The notes: generated by a model not told the origin, from the letters alone. A DNA stretch of 64,000 nucleotides from Panorpa germanica (GCA_963678705.1 OY783204.1:22268759-22332758), one strand, 5' to 3'. Counted from the first letter of the stretch, positions 1-10,973 are shown. Program-made: numbers and translations.

Positions 1-1917
1 ACTTTGTAAATAGCTTGTGGCAAGCTAGCAAATGTGTAAGACAATTTTCTTCTTAGGTATGTTTCATTTTTTGTAAGTGTCAGCATGTGCATATGAAAAA
101 TTGAACCTGTGTTCCTTTCTTGCTCTATAAGTGGAATTGCTCATACAAATATCTCCCAAAATATTGCCTGGCCCGCTGAGCCTAAAAATTGTTCGATCTG
201 ACTATTTAAAAAAGTTTTTCAACCCCTGATCTATTGTATCTTTCTTTATGTTACTCATTGTTGAGTATGTTATGTGTTATGTTTGTGAAGACACGCCATG
301 TTATTATTTTATAATGCTATGAGTAAATCTCAAAATACTAAAAAATGTAGCACCCGAAAAATGAAAGCTGTATACTCATGAATGATGTACTACAAATCAA
401 AAGTTATAGCCTCATTGAAAATTGTAAAATAAGAATGTATAGTACAAAGGTTTAGCCTTGTAGATAATACTCGCAAGATTTCATTAGTCATTCAAATACC
501 GTCATTTTTTTATCCCCAACCAATTTGTGAATAATGTAAAAACCCATTACAGTAGAGTATATTATTATTTACTGCTCCTGTAATATTCCTGAAGATTTGT
601 AGATATTTCAAAGCTGAAAAATTAATTTTTTTGAAAATGACAGGGTCATTTTTACGATTTCTTCTTTTGCAACTATCCACATTCGGTTCTGTGTCAGAGA
701 CTCAAACCCGAAATTGTTTCCTTCATTTCTGATAAAATTTCTAATTAATAAATGAAATAGTAAATCCTAAATACTAATCTAGCTTTTGAATTTGTTTTTA
801 GTCTCGCTATCTCTCTATTTATATAACAAATACAACAAATAGAGAGCGATAGAAAGAAAGAGAGACAGAGAGAGTGAGAATGGAATAAAAACATGTTTTT
901 GTATAATATATACCTTCAAAAGTAAATGGCAAAAAGATTTATTTTGTCACCACATGAAGTTTTAAATGTTTTGTTGCAAAATAATTCAAAAAACGTCAAA
1001 AACAGAAATAGAAGGAGGTGCGCGGGGTTGCAGAATAGTATCACTAACGCCACACACAGCAGCGTGAATAAATGGCACTATACAAACAAGAACTCTGTAT
1101 TGAAAATTTATATATCACATATTTTATGAAAAATATAATAACTGAAGTTATTACTTTTCAAAGTATTTGTAAGTTATTCAAGATGTACTGATATTTAACC
1201 TAGAGAAACATTTGTTGATTAAATGATCAAATATTTATATAAATATTATGTAAATTAGAGTTTGCAGTAGATAATACAAAAACTGTTACTAATACATAAT
1301 ATATTTACAAATAAAACGATTAAGTGACTGAAATAATTTTGTAGAGAACAGCATCAAATAAAAGCACGATGATATATCAAATTTCGTAAATTAGGATACA
1401 CTGTTAATAAAAACCTTTTTTATTATTTTTATCTTATAAAAATAAGCAAATTTCTATTAAACTCTAAGTTAATCAAGAAAAAAAGTTTTTCATTTTATAA
1501 TTATATCAGACTTTAATACAACGCTTAAATAACTTCAACGTAACAGCTTTAAAGCATTGAAATTACAAAAAGAAAATGATAATTTCTTCAATTAAACTAA
1601 AATTAAAAATCCTTTTAAAATACGTATATCTCTCGCTAAAGGATTTTGTCACTAGACTTACAGAAGTTAGAGACACTCGTTCCTTAAGGGAGTAAATATA
1701 AGTCCCACTCCTCTCTTGGTTAAGTGCATTGGGAGTACATTCAAGTGACAGACGATTTCAAGTTTCACTGTTAAAGTTTTGTAACAATATTCTCTTGTGT
1801 TTTAGTTATTTTCAAGAATTTTGTAATTAAGATATTTTTGAAGTAACTTTATAAGTGCAAATACCTTATTAGTTATAAACACTGATGTAGGCAACCTGTC
1901 TTACTTTTACTATGAGA
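1..1917. other. AT-rich noncoding stretch
   Basis: No supported gene. The first 60 bases carry a relic of the small hairpin repeat family described at 10974 (AGCTTGTGGCAAGCT core). A GA-rich run lies near 840-880. Open frames here are short and AT-driven. If the CUB gene extends upstream of 20110, this would be intronic or 5' flanking DNA. Confidence 0.5.
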
Positions 1918-1991
1918 TATAGTCCAAATCACGATAGTTCGGCGGTGACTTATACTTAAAAGAGGTTATAAGAGCGGTATAAATCCATAAT

Positions 1992-1996
1992 ACGGT
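1992..1996. repeat. Target site duplication, left copy (ACGGT)
   Basis: Five bases directly before the left LTR, identical to 8724-8728. This fits the 4-6 bp duplications of BEL/Pao integrases. Confidence 0.9.
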
Positions 1997-2326
1997 TGTA
2001 CGAAATAAAACCATGCGAGTATTTGTAGATTGAATAATTATTCAATTGTTTAATGATAAAATTATTTTACACTTTTTTAATATAAATTTAACCACAAATT
2101 CTAATGATATAAAATGGTTGCGAAACATGCTACGACAGTGCAAAAGCCAAAACACGAGTGACTCGAATGCCATACGGCTGTAGCGTGCACAGCAGTCGTC
2201 GTTGTGTTGCCCAACACGTCGCTGTGTTGCCCTGAGTAAGATTTCTACCAGAGACAACAATACAATATTAAACTAGAATGTCAACAGAGACACATTTTAT
2301 GTTCTGTGCTAATTTTGTACTGAACA
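1997..2326 (-). repeat. 3' LTR of the BEL/Pao element
   Basis: 330 bp, matching 8394-8723 base for base in a manual comparison. It contains a 16-bp perfect palindrome (TTGAATAATTATTCAA, near 2030) and two near-repeats around GTGTTGCCC. The 72-codon open frame inside it is incidental; it recurs in the other copy only because the LTRs are identical. Confidence 0.95.
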
Positions 2327-2557
2327 TAAATTACCAGCCAGCAGAACGTAGCTGATCCCACAACCAACTTAAAATATATATAAAAATACATTAATACATA
2401 GAGCTACATAAATTTACAAACTTCTTAAATCTATGATAGTCTACATAATTGTATGAGAATAATATAAAATAAAACAAAATAACAATTATTCTAAAGATAA
2501 CAGAAAACGTAATTAACATTTTAGCATACATTATCATTTGCATAATGTACACAACAA
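2327..2557 (-). other. 3' untranslated segment of the BEL element
   Basis: Noncoding stretch between the gag-pol stop codon and the 3' LTR. No second frame such as env is present and no clear polypurine tract is seen next to the LTR. Confidence 0.7.
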
Positions 2558-5500
2558 TCAATTCAGTGGTAATCTACACAATTTTGTGATGGGTCTGTTG
2601 TAGATCTTATCACCGATTTTTATTTCCGCCACTCTCACTTTTCCATCTTTACCAAAAAAGACTTTTGTAATTCTGGCCATTGGCCAATTTAATGGGGGTG
2701 AGTTTAGATTCTTTACAATAACTAAATCACCTTCTTTCAGGTTGTCATTAGCATATTTCCACTTGGGACGGCTCTGAAGCTGTGTGAGATAATCCTTAGA
2801 CCAAGCTTGCCAAAAGTCTTGTTTTAGTTTTTTAACAATATTCCAAAACTTAAGACGATTGACTGGTACCTCTGTTAAATTAACTTCAGGGTATTCAATC
2901 AGAGCAGTGCCAATTAGAAAATGTGCTGGAGTCAAATACTTATATTCATTTGGGCTTAGTGGAAGCAGTGGTCTTGAGTTTAGCACACCTTCAATCTGTA
3001 TGACAAGTGAATTTAATTCTTCATAAGTTAAGGCCAAATTACCCACTACTCTCTTAAGGTGGTGCTTCACACTTTTGACCCCTGCTTCCCATATACCACC
3101 AAATTCAGGAGCATAACTGGGTATAAACATAAATTTTATATATAGATTATTACAAAAACTTATAACATTATTTCTATGAGACTTATTAGTCTGTAAATTA
3201 TACAACTCTTTTAATTCATTAGCAGCACCCTTGAATGTTTTAGCATTGTCACAATAAATTTTAGTAGGCATGCCTCGTCTAGAAATAAAACGATTGAGAC
3301 ATGCCAAGAATGTTTCAGTTCTTAAATCAGAAACCACTTCCATGTGTATGGCCTTTGTAGAAAAGCAAACAAACAATGAAATGTAACCTTTTGTAATCAA
3401 TGGTTTACGTATGCGAGCTATCTTTATGTTAAAAGGTCCACAAAAATCTACACCTACATGCTGAAATGGTCTTGTAGCTGTAACTCTGTCAGCTGGCAAA
3501 GAACCCATCAATTGTTTAGCAGATTCAGCCTTCAATCGTGAACATATAACACATTTGTATAGTACCTTTTTGACCTCCCGTATGCCATTGATAATCCAGA
3601 ACTTTTGAGACAAGGAGCTGAGTACTAATCTAGCACCAGCATGGAGCAAACGTAAGTGCTCATTTTTGATTATGATAGAAGTGATATTGTTGTCCTTTGG
3701 CAGTATGACTGGGTGCATTTTATCTTTTGCAATGCCTGCATTTTGCAATCTGCCACCAACACGAATTAAACCAGTGCTGTCTATGAAAGGGTGGAGATTA
3801 CCTATACCGGTCTTGATAATGATACCACCTAGGAGACATTTTATTTCTTTAAAAAATATTTGCCTTTGAACTGAGCGAATGATAATTAATAATGAATTAT
3901 GAAGTTCTTGTGGAGATAAATGTCCACAAATATTATTTTTAGAAATAGTAAGATAAGAACAAATTGAACTGTGTACTGCCTTTTTACAATTATTAAAGAA
4001 TCTATACACATAAGCTAATACACGCTGTAGCTTATTGATATTGGAGAATTTTTTAAACAAGTCTAGCATTAACGGTGCTTGTTCGACTTCAATGTTACAA
4101 ACATTACAGCTTTTATCTTCCTCGTCTGATGGAAGTACTGTATTTAAATCAAAATAATGATCATGTTTAAAATGAGAATTGGATAGATACTGGGGACCGT
4201 TCCACCAAAGATTTTGATTTTTTAAGTGTTGTGGTTCTATACCACGAGAAATTATATCAGCTGGGTTATCAGCTGATTTTACATAGTACCAAGAGAATTT
4301 ATCTGTGAGCTCTGTTATTTTCTTTACTCTGTTATTAACATAGATATTGGTTTTTAATTTGTCCGCTTGAATCCAAGCAAGGACTATTTTGGAATCACAA
4401 TAAAGGAAAAGTCTATGTTCCAATCTAGTTTTGAGTAAATTACTAACTCTAACCGCAAGTTGTGCCAACAAAACTGCACTATTTAGCTCTAGTTGGGGTA
4501 TTGTAAGTACCTTACCTAGTGGAGCCACACGAGACTTGGCACAAATTAATTTTGTTTTTACGTTGTCATTTGCTGTAATGGTTCTTAAATATAGGCAGCA
4601 CCCGTACGCCTTCATAGATGCGTCTGCATAGCCTATTAATTCTGCAGTGACAAAATTTTCCTCCTTTATAAGTCGATCTATTGAAATGCTGTCTGCTATC
4701 TTTAGACCATTAAGGAACTTTTCCCACATCTGTAATTGTTTGTCAGGCAGCGGTGCGTCCCAATCTATTTTCAAAAACCAAAGCTCTTGCATGATTAACT
4801 TGGCAACTACAATTATAGGGCCAATCAATCCTAACGGGTCAAATAAAGTCCCAATAAAACTAAGCACTTTTCTTTTAGTATTCAAATTGTTACTATTCGT
4901 GTTAGGACATTTAAAAGTAAATGTATCCAAAATAACATTGTATTTTAGACCTAATGTTTTAATAATGGCTGATTTATTCAAATCTAATTCATTGATATAT
5001 TTTTTATCACTAGAGATGTCGTCGAGCACTGGGGGATGATTGGAAGACCATTTGTGTAATTTAAAATTACCTAATTGTAACAAACCAATTAATTGAGACT
5101 TTAATTCAGATAACTCTTCCACGTCATCGCACCCAACTATGACATCATCAACATACGTATTATGGCACATTGCTCTCGCTGCGAGAGGATATTTATGTTT
5201 GTAGCGATGGGCAAGTTCTATGAGACATCGTGTGGCCAAAAAGGTAGAAGATTTGAGTCCGTATGTTACAGTTTTTAATTGCAAACAACTGATGGGCTTA
5301 CCTGGATCATCTCTCCATAAGATATTTTGTAAGACATTGTAAGTGTCATTTGTGAGAATACAGCGGAACATTTTTTCTATGTCACAGACAATTGTGTACA
5401 CATAAGTTCTAAACAGTAGGAGAATATCGAAGAGCTCGCCTTGAACCACAGGACCATTCAGCATAACATCGTTGAGAGAAATCTTATTTTTAGAACGCAT

Positions 5501-7738
5501 GCTTCCATCAAAGACCACACGCAATTTAGTAGTTTTGCTATCATCGTTTGTAACTGCATGATGTGCTAAAAAATAATTAGGAGTATTATAAACATCATAA
5601 GAATTTATGTCTATTTCCCTGGCATGTCCCATCTCTATATACTGATCAATGAATTTTTTATACACCTTCAATAGTGAAGGATTTCGTTTAAATCTGTTTT
5701 CTAACACACAGAATCTTTGCAGGGCGACTGAGAAAGAATCCCCCAATTCCAGTTCATTTACTGGGCTGACTAATGGCAAATCTACAGTAAAAGTATTATT
5801 TTCAAGTAGTACTGAATTTTTAAAAATATGTTCAGCCTTTAAATATTCCTCAGTAAACTTGTCTGTCTTTTCTGGGACCTTCTCAGTCATCCAAAATTGC
5901 CCCATAACATTCTCAAGGGTTGTATGGTCAGAAATGGCAAAATTAGATACTATAATATTACTTGAATAATTATTTTGATTTTGAAACATTTTTGGCTCAT
6001 TAATAACATTATAATTAAATTGATTATGCAGTTTACCTGCAACTACATATCCAAATGTAGTGTTCTGTAAAACTGAGCCATTATTTAATTTAATACAGCC
6101 ACCTAATAGAATGGCAAAATATACATCCGCACCCAATAGCAATGATATTTTCGAGGGTACATTATACTGCTCATCAGCTAGCTTAATATTTTTGGGAAAA
6201 ATAACTTTGGATGTGTCAATAAAAATTTGAGGCAAATGCGTAGTGATAGATTCAACTACATGACAATTCACTTTGTGATTAATATTTGTGTCGTAATTAG
6301 ACTGTATGTTTATAATTGCTGAGTGATATAATTTTGTGGCTTTATTGCCTATGCCAATTATTTTACTAGGTTGAGTGTTTGTGCGTAAACGCAATTCTTT
6401 TAAGAGTTCAGCAGTCACTAAAGATGCTTGACTACCGCTATCAAGCAATGCACGAACCAGAAACTCGCGACCAAAATTGTCAATAATTTTTACCTTCATA
6501 GTAGGCAGCAATATGGTACCCCCCAAGCTATCATTGCTACAGCACATTACAACTGGAGATTCAGTTGTCTTGCCAGCCAGCGAACCAGCGTCTGTTTTAT
6601 CACATAACAATTTGCTATGCATGCCTTTACATTTATGACATTTATAATTATTCTCAAGGGAGCACCTGCCACTATGGGCTTTTAAACATAGCGAACATAA
6701 TTTATGTTCTTGAACAAATGAATTACGCGACTCTAAAGGAGCCATTTTAAATTTTGGACATCTAAAAATGGGATGGTCCATATTACAATATCTACATGCT
6801 AAATTGTAGCGAGTAGTGACATTGGAAACTCTCGAGTACGAATACTCTTTATAATTTTTATCATTTGACATACTTTTATATGGTGAGCTATCCTCAAGTG
6901 CAATCGCACGTTTTTCTAAAAATGATATAAATTCTGCCATAGTAGGCAGCTTGTCTACATTTCTTTCCATATGGAAATTGCGACTAGTTAATAAATCTAG
7001 CTTTCTACATAATATTGAGATTAGAATCATATCCCATTTGTCTACAGGCTCATCAAGATTTTTTAACGCTTGTAATTGCTGTTTAACTTGACATAAAAAA
7101 GCCCTTATTGCCATTGCAGTACCCTTCTGCATGTTTGGAATATCAAGTAATATATTAATATGATTAGTAATTAATCGCGCCTTATTATCATACCGCGCTA
7201 ACAATAAATCAAGAGCCTCTTTATATGAGCTGTTCACAAGCGGCAAATTTATAATTATTGAGAGAGCCTCGTCAAGGAGATACTTCCTCAAATAAAAAAG
7301 TCTCTGTACATCGGACAGTGATGCATTATTGTGAACAACTGCTTGGAAGAGCTCATAAAAGGGCCTAAACCTGGTTATATCCTTGCCATCGAAGGTTGGA
7401 ATTTCCACCGCTGGAAGCTTGGATGCCACTAAGCTAGGACAAGTAGGCCTATTAACTTCTTTCAACTTGGTGATGCTGGCATTTAACTTAGCTAAAATAT
7501 TAAAGTATTTTTCTTCTACATCCTCGATGTCTTCATCATCCTGTTCATCAATTTCTAAAATACTGGATTGCGTGAGCTCGTACGTGTGATAGGTAGCCAT
7601 CAACTTTTCTTTCTTCGCCTCCAGCAGCTCTACCGTACCGGAATCGAGGGCCCTTGCGTCGCTGACATAATTGTCCATTCTTGAAATCGAACCTTTTGCA
7701 GTCGTCCGCGCCGTTTTAAGCCTCTTCAACCCCTCCAT
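2558..7738 (-). CDS. BEL/Pao gag-pol polyprotein (1726 aa)
   Basis: Single uninterrupted frame encoding the structural protein, protease, reverse transcriptase, RNase H and integrase. Domains by residue: N-terminal charged region; gag of the DUF1759 type (about 110-265, F116-D117-G118); three Cys/His knuckles (about 315-375, beginning CRYCNMDH); aspartic protease (about 410-560, active site DSGS at 433-436); reverse transcriptase with YVDD at 862-865; RNase H region with acidic residues D1039 and D1115; integrase zinc finger H1361, H1366, C1396, C1399; integrase core D1431, D1497, E1551; C-terminal DUF5641-like segment (about 1610-1726). The start is the first ATG after an in-frame stop 19 codons upstream. 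All signature catalytic residues are present. The length is typical for BEL/Pao. Gag and pol are fused with no frameshift, so product ratios would depend on proteolysis or another mechanism not visible here. Confidence 0.96.
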   Translation of the reverse strand: MEGLKRLKTARTTAKGSISRMDNYVSDARALDSGTVELLEAKKEKLMATYHTYELTQSSILEIDEQDDEDIEDVEEKYFNILAKLNASITKLKEVNRPTCPSLVASKLPAVEIPTFDGKDITRFRPFYELFQAVVHNNASLSDVQRLFYLRKYLLDEALSIIINLPLVNSSYKEALDLLLARYDNKARLITNHINILLDIPNMQKGTAMAIRAFLCQVKQQLQALKNLDEPVDKWDMILISILCRKLDLLTSRNFHMERNVDKLPTMAEFISFLEKRAIALEDSSPYKSMSNDKNYKEYSYSRVSNVTTRYNLACRYCNMDHPIFRCPKFKMAPLESRNSFVQEHKLCSLCLKAHSGRCSLENNYKCHKCKGMHSKLLCDKTDAGSLAGKTTESPVVMCCSNDSLGGTILLPTMKVKIIDNFGREFLVRALLDSGSQASLVTAELLKELRLRTNTQPSKIIGIGNKATKLYHSAIINIQSNYDTNINHKVNCHVVESITTHLPQIFIDTSKVIFPKNIKLADEQYNVPSKISLLLGADVYFAILLGGCIKLNNGSVLQNTTFGYVVAGKLHNQFNYNVINEPKMFQNQNNYSSNIIVSNFAISDHTTLENVMGQFWMTEKVPEKTDKFTEEYLKAEHIFKNSVLLENNTFTVDLPLVSPVNELELGDSFSVALQRFCVLENRFKRNPSLLKVYKKFIDQYIEMGHAREIDINSYDVYNTPNYFLAHHAVTNDDSKTTKLRVVFDGSMRSKNKISLNDVMLNGPVVQGELFDILLLFRTYVYTIVCDIEKMFRCILTNDTYNVLQNILWRDDPGKPISCLQLKTVTYGLKSSTFLATRCLIELAHRYKHKYPLAARAMCHNTYVDDVIVGCDDVEELSELKSQLIGLLQLGNFKLHKWSSNHPPVLDDISSDKKYINELDLNKSAIIKTLGLKYNVILDTFTFKCPNTNSNNLNTKRKVLSFIGTLFDPLGLIGPIIVVAKLIMQELWFLKIDWDAPLPDKQLQMWEKFLNGLKIADSISIDRLIKEENFVTAELIGYADASMKAYGCCLYLRTITANDNVKTKLICAKSRVAPLGKVLTIPQLELNSAVLLAQLAVRVSNLLKTRLEHRLFLYCDSKIVLAWIQADKLKTNIYVNNRVKKITELTDKFSWYYVKSADNPADIISRGIEPQHLKNQNLWWNGPQYLSNSHFKHDHYFDLNTVLPSDEEDKSCNVCNIEVEQAPLMLDLFKKFSNINKLQRVLAYVYRFFNNCKKAVHSSICSYLTISKNNICGHLSPQELHNSLLIIIRSVQRQIFFKEIKCLLGGIIIKTGIGNLHPFIDSTGLIRVGGRLQNAGIAKDKMHPVILPKDNNITSIIIKNEHLRLLHAGARLVLSSLSQKFWIINGIREVKKVLYKCVICSRLKAESAKQLMGSLPADRVTATRPFQHVGVDFCGPFNIKIARIRKPLITKGYISLFVCFSTKAIHMEVVSDLRTETFLACLNRFISRRGMPTKIYCDNAKTFKGAANELKELYNLQTNKSHRNNVISFCNNLYIKFMFIPSYAPEFGGIWEAGVKSVKHHLKRVVGNLALTYEELNSLVIQIEGVLNSRPLLPLSPNEYKYLTPAHFLIGTALIEYPEVNLTEVPVNRLKFWNIVKKLKQDFWQAWSKDYLTQLQSRPKWKYANDNLKEGDLVIVKNLNSPPLNWPMARITKVFFGKDGKVRVAEIKIGDKIYNRPITKLCRLPLN

Positions 7739-8393
7739 CTTGCTTAGGTGATAAACTCCTACTTGTATGTTAGATGAAACGTGGATGAGAAAACTAATCC
7801 AGCTTAATCCAGGAATTTAGCAATTTTTTAATAAATCGGTACTTGTAGATAATGATAATAGAATTGTACCTTGATGAGTAAAAAAGTATTTTACTCTCTT
7901 CTAGGTTCCTTGCACCCCTTTCCGTATAATAAATTTCTTGAACAATTTTTCTTGAAATGTGAACATGTAGTATCCAAAATATATGTGAATCCGCTTAAAT
8001 CAAGCGTTACATTACCCAATCGATGTCAATTGATGACTTGCCAGGCCGCCATAGGGTAAATGTAAAGAAATAGCTTGCACATGCGCCGATTACTACACAG
8101 ATGTAACCTCAAAACACCACGAATTCACACGCGGTTAATAATGGTTTGTAAGACCAAATTTGTTTTAATTCTCGAAGGACCAGCTTCGCATTTACGAATT
8201 AAAACCTTCTTGAAATGTAATTGTAAAATCCAAATCCTCCGTGAATCCGCCAAAATAGAGCGTCCCAATTACCCATTCAATGGCAATCACCAAGGGGCAA
8301 ATGTAAAAAAACGCCAAAAACACAATGAAAAACACACGCGGTTAATAAACTCGAAGGATCGGCTTTGTAAGGCATCGAAGGACCAGCTTCGCA
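7739..8393 (-). promoter_or_regulatory. BEL 5' leader with an imperfect internal duplication
   Basis: Noncoding sequence between the 5' LTR and the gag start. Two diverged repeats are visible. CTTGAAATGT occurs at 7951 and again at 8209. The block ACACGCGGTTAATAA occurs near 8127 and 8334. The block TCGAAGGACCAGCTTCGCAT occurs at 8172 and 8375, with a weaker third copy at 8351. Spacing differs (258, 207, 203 bases), so indels followed the duplication. The duplicated block includes the candidate primer binding site. Short open frames on the opposite strand here are not genes. Confidence 0.75.
8368..8385 (-). other. Candidate tRNA primer binding site
   Basis: On the element's sense strand, TGGTCCTTCGATGCC begins eight bases inside the 5' LTR. 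A TGG start fits complementarity to a tRNA 3' CCA end. The tRNA was not identified. A near-copy of the first 11 bases lies in the duplicated leader block at 8172-8182, so position relative to the LTR is the main support. Confidence 0.45.
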
Positions 8394-8723
8394 TGTACGA
8401 AATAAAACCATGCGAGTATTTGTAGATTGAATAATTATTCAATTGTTTAATGATAAAATTATTTTACACTTTTTTAATATAAATTTAACCACAAATTCTA
8501 ATGATATAAAATGGTTGCGAAACATGCTACGACAGTGCAAAAGCCAAAACACGAGTGACTCGAATGCCATACGGCTGTAGCGTGCACAGCAGTCGTCGTT
8601 GTGTTGCCCAACACGTCGCTGTGTTGCCCTGAGTAAGATTTCTACCAGAGACAACAATACAATATTAAACTAGAATGTCAACAGAGACACATTTTATGTT
8701 CTGTGCTAATTTTGTACTGAACA
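8394..8723 (-). repeat. 5' LTR of the BEL/Pao element
   Basis: Same 330 bp as 1997-2326. It would hold the promoter for the minus-strand transcript; an AT-rich CATAAAATG lies near its upstream end. No substitution relative to the other LTR was seen. Confidence 0.95.
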
Positions 8724-8728
8724 ACGGT
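8724..8728. repeat. Target site duplication, right copy (ACGGT)
   Basis: Directly follows the right LTR and matches 1992-1996. Confidence 0.9.
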
Positions 8729-8867
8729 AATTAATTTTATCTTATTCGTTTCTATACACTTTATAGAAAAATAAGTGAGTCAGTGCTTTTTAGTTATATC
8801 GGCAGTTTATACCCCACAACTTGTTTTAAGTATGAGTCGCCGCCGAACTCTCGTAATTTGAACTATA

Positions 8868-9645
8868 TATTAAATTAATTAGGCGTTTTTATTTTTGGCC
8901 ACTGTCTGTTAATGTCCATGCAAATCTTTTACTTTTAGAGCTTGGTACATTTAATTCAAATCATGTTTTTTAATTATGAATTTTCCATTATGTTTGTATA
9001 CAAGGAAGTTGTGGTAAAATAGTTTTTCATTCTCAAATCAATACTACTGAGAATAGAACATGCTTGCGTTTGACACCCCGTTCAAACTGGTGTTCCATTT
9101 ACGTTCTATATATAGATAACAGATGTATGTAGATCAAAACAATTTTTGTTAAATTAGCAGCGAATTTGGTAGAATTTTTATAAAATACAGAACGTGTACA
9201 AAGGGTTTACCTCACCAGGTTTTCCAGGAAGTTAAATATCAATTAAATTTCTTCTGTTACATCTCAGTCACGAATTACTTTTAATTTAACTTCAGAAATA
9301 CTTGATGCAATCCATTTTCTTTATTTTGTAAAAGTATCTACAGCATCATATAGAAAATAGACATTTCCTTTTACGATAAATGGAAGTCGTTTGTAGAGGG
9401 TGTTGTCGGGAATTCCCGGCAAAATTAGTCGTGAGTAACTATAAGTAACAAATCAATTAACTTTTATTAATAATCAAACCTAGAGAATATAGTGCTAGTC
9501 TAGGAACTGAACGCGAATATGCAAGTCCGTTATCAAACTTAAATACACTCGATTACTGAGTTGTCTAAAAGAGTGAACAAGATGAAGGAATCGAGATACA
9601 ATGTAAGATATACACGAAGTATCTAGAAACGTTTATGAAGAATAG
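8868..9645. other. Noncoding stretch
   Basis: No gene or recognised repeat. A short palindromic GGGAATTCCC lies near 9409. Confidence 0.5.
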
Positions 9646-9950
9646 TTTTTTTTTTTATTCATTTACGTAATTACAACTGGTCTAACGAACAATCAGCAAT
9701 TTATCCATAAGCAATACACATATACATAACACCCGATATTAAGGAGCGTTCTCTGACATTTACTTAATTTACACTAAATAAATGTTATTGTAGTTCCAAG
9801 GGTTTCTTGCTCTTAAGTACCTCGTCATGTGGATGACAGTGCAGTCTGCCATGATGCTTAGAAGCATACCTTTTTATTTCTTCGGCGACGGTCTCTATTT
9901 GGAGATTCCGGCGGAGGTCACTATTTCGAATGTACCAAGGAGCGTGATAA
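9646..9950 (-). pseudogene. Jockey-type LINE 3' fragment (copy 1)
   Basis: Minus-strand reading gives APWYIRNSDLRRNLQIETV, then EEIKRYASKH, the well-known C-terminal signature of Jockey-clade reverse transcriptases. A run of 11 T (9646-9656) on the + strand is the poly(A) tail of the minus-strand element. The short 3' UTR shares AATTACAACT wording with the copies at 53.4 and 63.3 kb. Homology to the expected upstream protein is lost around 9945, where the frame reads unrelated residues, so the copy is 5'-truncated or frameshifted. Confidence 0.75.
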
Positions 9951-10720
9951 AGAAAAGTGGACCAGATATTGAGGAAGAGAGAAAAAAAATGCTGGATCAT
10001 ATTAAGAGTACGTGTAGTGAGATGCTTCATAGTAATGAAGATTATAACGTCGAAAGCAAGCACAATTATGAAATATACATCCCAGCTAAAAAATTGTCTT
10101 GTAATGCAAGTTACATACATTTGTGACTAGTTTACCATAAGCTAATTCCAAGGTTTTTACTTTTCATAAAAGAATTGACGAGCAGTGCAAGGTTTACACT
10201 TACTACCTTACCACAAACTAATTATATGATTCGTTTATACCTAAAGTGCCCATCAAGTAAGCAAATGCGTAATTTCATGTTTCATATGAATCAATAATCG
10301 TTCGTATTTTAAACAACAGTTTAAAAACCATTTCAATAAATATGACAATTTGCTGAGGACAAAGAAATGTATGACAACAGCCGTTTAGTATATCATAGCA
10401 CAGGATGATGAGATTAAAAAAGTTTTTATTTTACGATAGTTTTGAAATGCATGTACGACAACAAGATTTGTATGTTTTTCATGTTATCTTGTTTTTTCTT
10501 TATTTTAAAAACTTTTCTAGTATGTATATATCCGTCAAGTAAAGTGGAAGACATAAAAATAACAATTTTCAATAAATTTAATGTTTTTCTTTTAATAAAA
10601 TAATAGCTAGTTTTTATTGCTTGCGAATTCTGATCACATTCTCAAAATAATGTTCAAATTGATTGTGAGATTTCTTCAATTATTTTGTGAGCCTTCGCAC
10701 TATATTTGTAGAAATTTTAT
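9951..10720. other. Noncoding stretch with a hairpin-family relic
   Basis: Nothing coding is supported. 10127-10165 resembles the hairpin repeat half-unit (ATAAGCTAATTCCAAGG). Confidence 0.45.
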
Positions 10721-10800
10721 CATCGCAATTTTACACTTGCTAGCTTACTACAAGCTAGTAAAATTGTTCATTTCTTTACATTTTTCAACCTGGGCATTGC
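10721..10800. repeat. Small hairpin repeat copy
   Basis: The core GCTAGCTTACTACAAGCTAG folds on itself, flanked by imperfectly complementary TTTTAC and GTAAAA. The copy ends in CAACCTGGG, resembling the terminal CTACCTGGG of the element at 10974. Confidence 0.55.
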
Positions 10801-10973
10801 ATTTTTAATTGCAATCGCTTCGAGTAACGCCTCTATGTATAAAGCATAATTTCGTAAAAGTTAGATTAATTTCACAACCCAATTGTGGCGTTGTTTTCTT
10901 TTTAATTTTCATTTATATTGTAATATAAAAACTTTATTTATAGATATATTATATTATATATTATAGGTTGTGT

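Larger units (their letters stand above)
1997..8723 (-). mobile_element. Complete BEL/Pao LTR retrotransposon
   Basis: This is a 6727-bp element transcribed on the minus strand. In order it has: 5' LTR (8394-8723), a leader of about 655 bp, one gag-pol frame (2558-7738), a short 3' UTR (2327-2557) and 3' LTR (1997-2326). The LTRs begin TG and end CA, appear identical by eye, and are bounded by ACGGT on both sides. There is no env frame after pol. No purine-rich polypurine tract is evident beside the 3' LTR, where the sense strand reads GGCTGGTAATTTA. Identical LTRs plus an uninterrupted frame suggest a recent, possibly still competent insertion. Clade assignment within BEL/Pao would need a tree. 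Confidence 0.96.
1918..8867. mobile_element. Inverted-repeat (MITE-like) element split by the BEL insertion
   Basis: The arms are 1918 to about 1980 and about 8790-8867. Read inward, the left arm (TATAGTCCAAATCACGATAG, then TTCGGCGGTGACTTATACTT) matches the reverse complement of the right arm (TATAGTTCAAATTACGAGAG, then TTCGGCGGCGACTCATACTT) over roughly 45 bases with a few mismatches. Removing the BEL element and one copy of its target duplication leaves an element of about 220 bp. A partial related arm is visible near 26530-26570 (AGTTCAAATTACGAGAGAGC). The superfamily is not determined; a TA target duplication is possible. Confidence 0.65.

Noticed and set aside
2042..2260. 72-codon minus-strand frame, repeated at 8439-8657
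   Set aside because: It lies wholly inside the LTR; the second copy is the other LTR. No domain or plausible translation context.
3666..7589. Several 60-130 codon plus-strand frames
   Set aside because: Antisense shadows of the gag-pol frame.
1997..8723. Endogenous retrovirus with env
   Set aside because: Only 231 bases separate the pol stop from the 3' LTR and no envelope-like frame exists.
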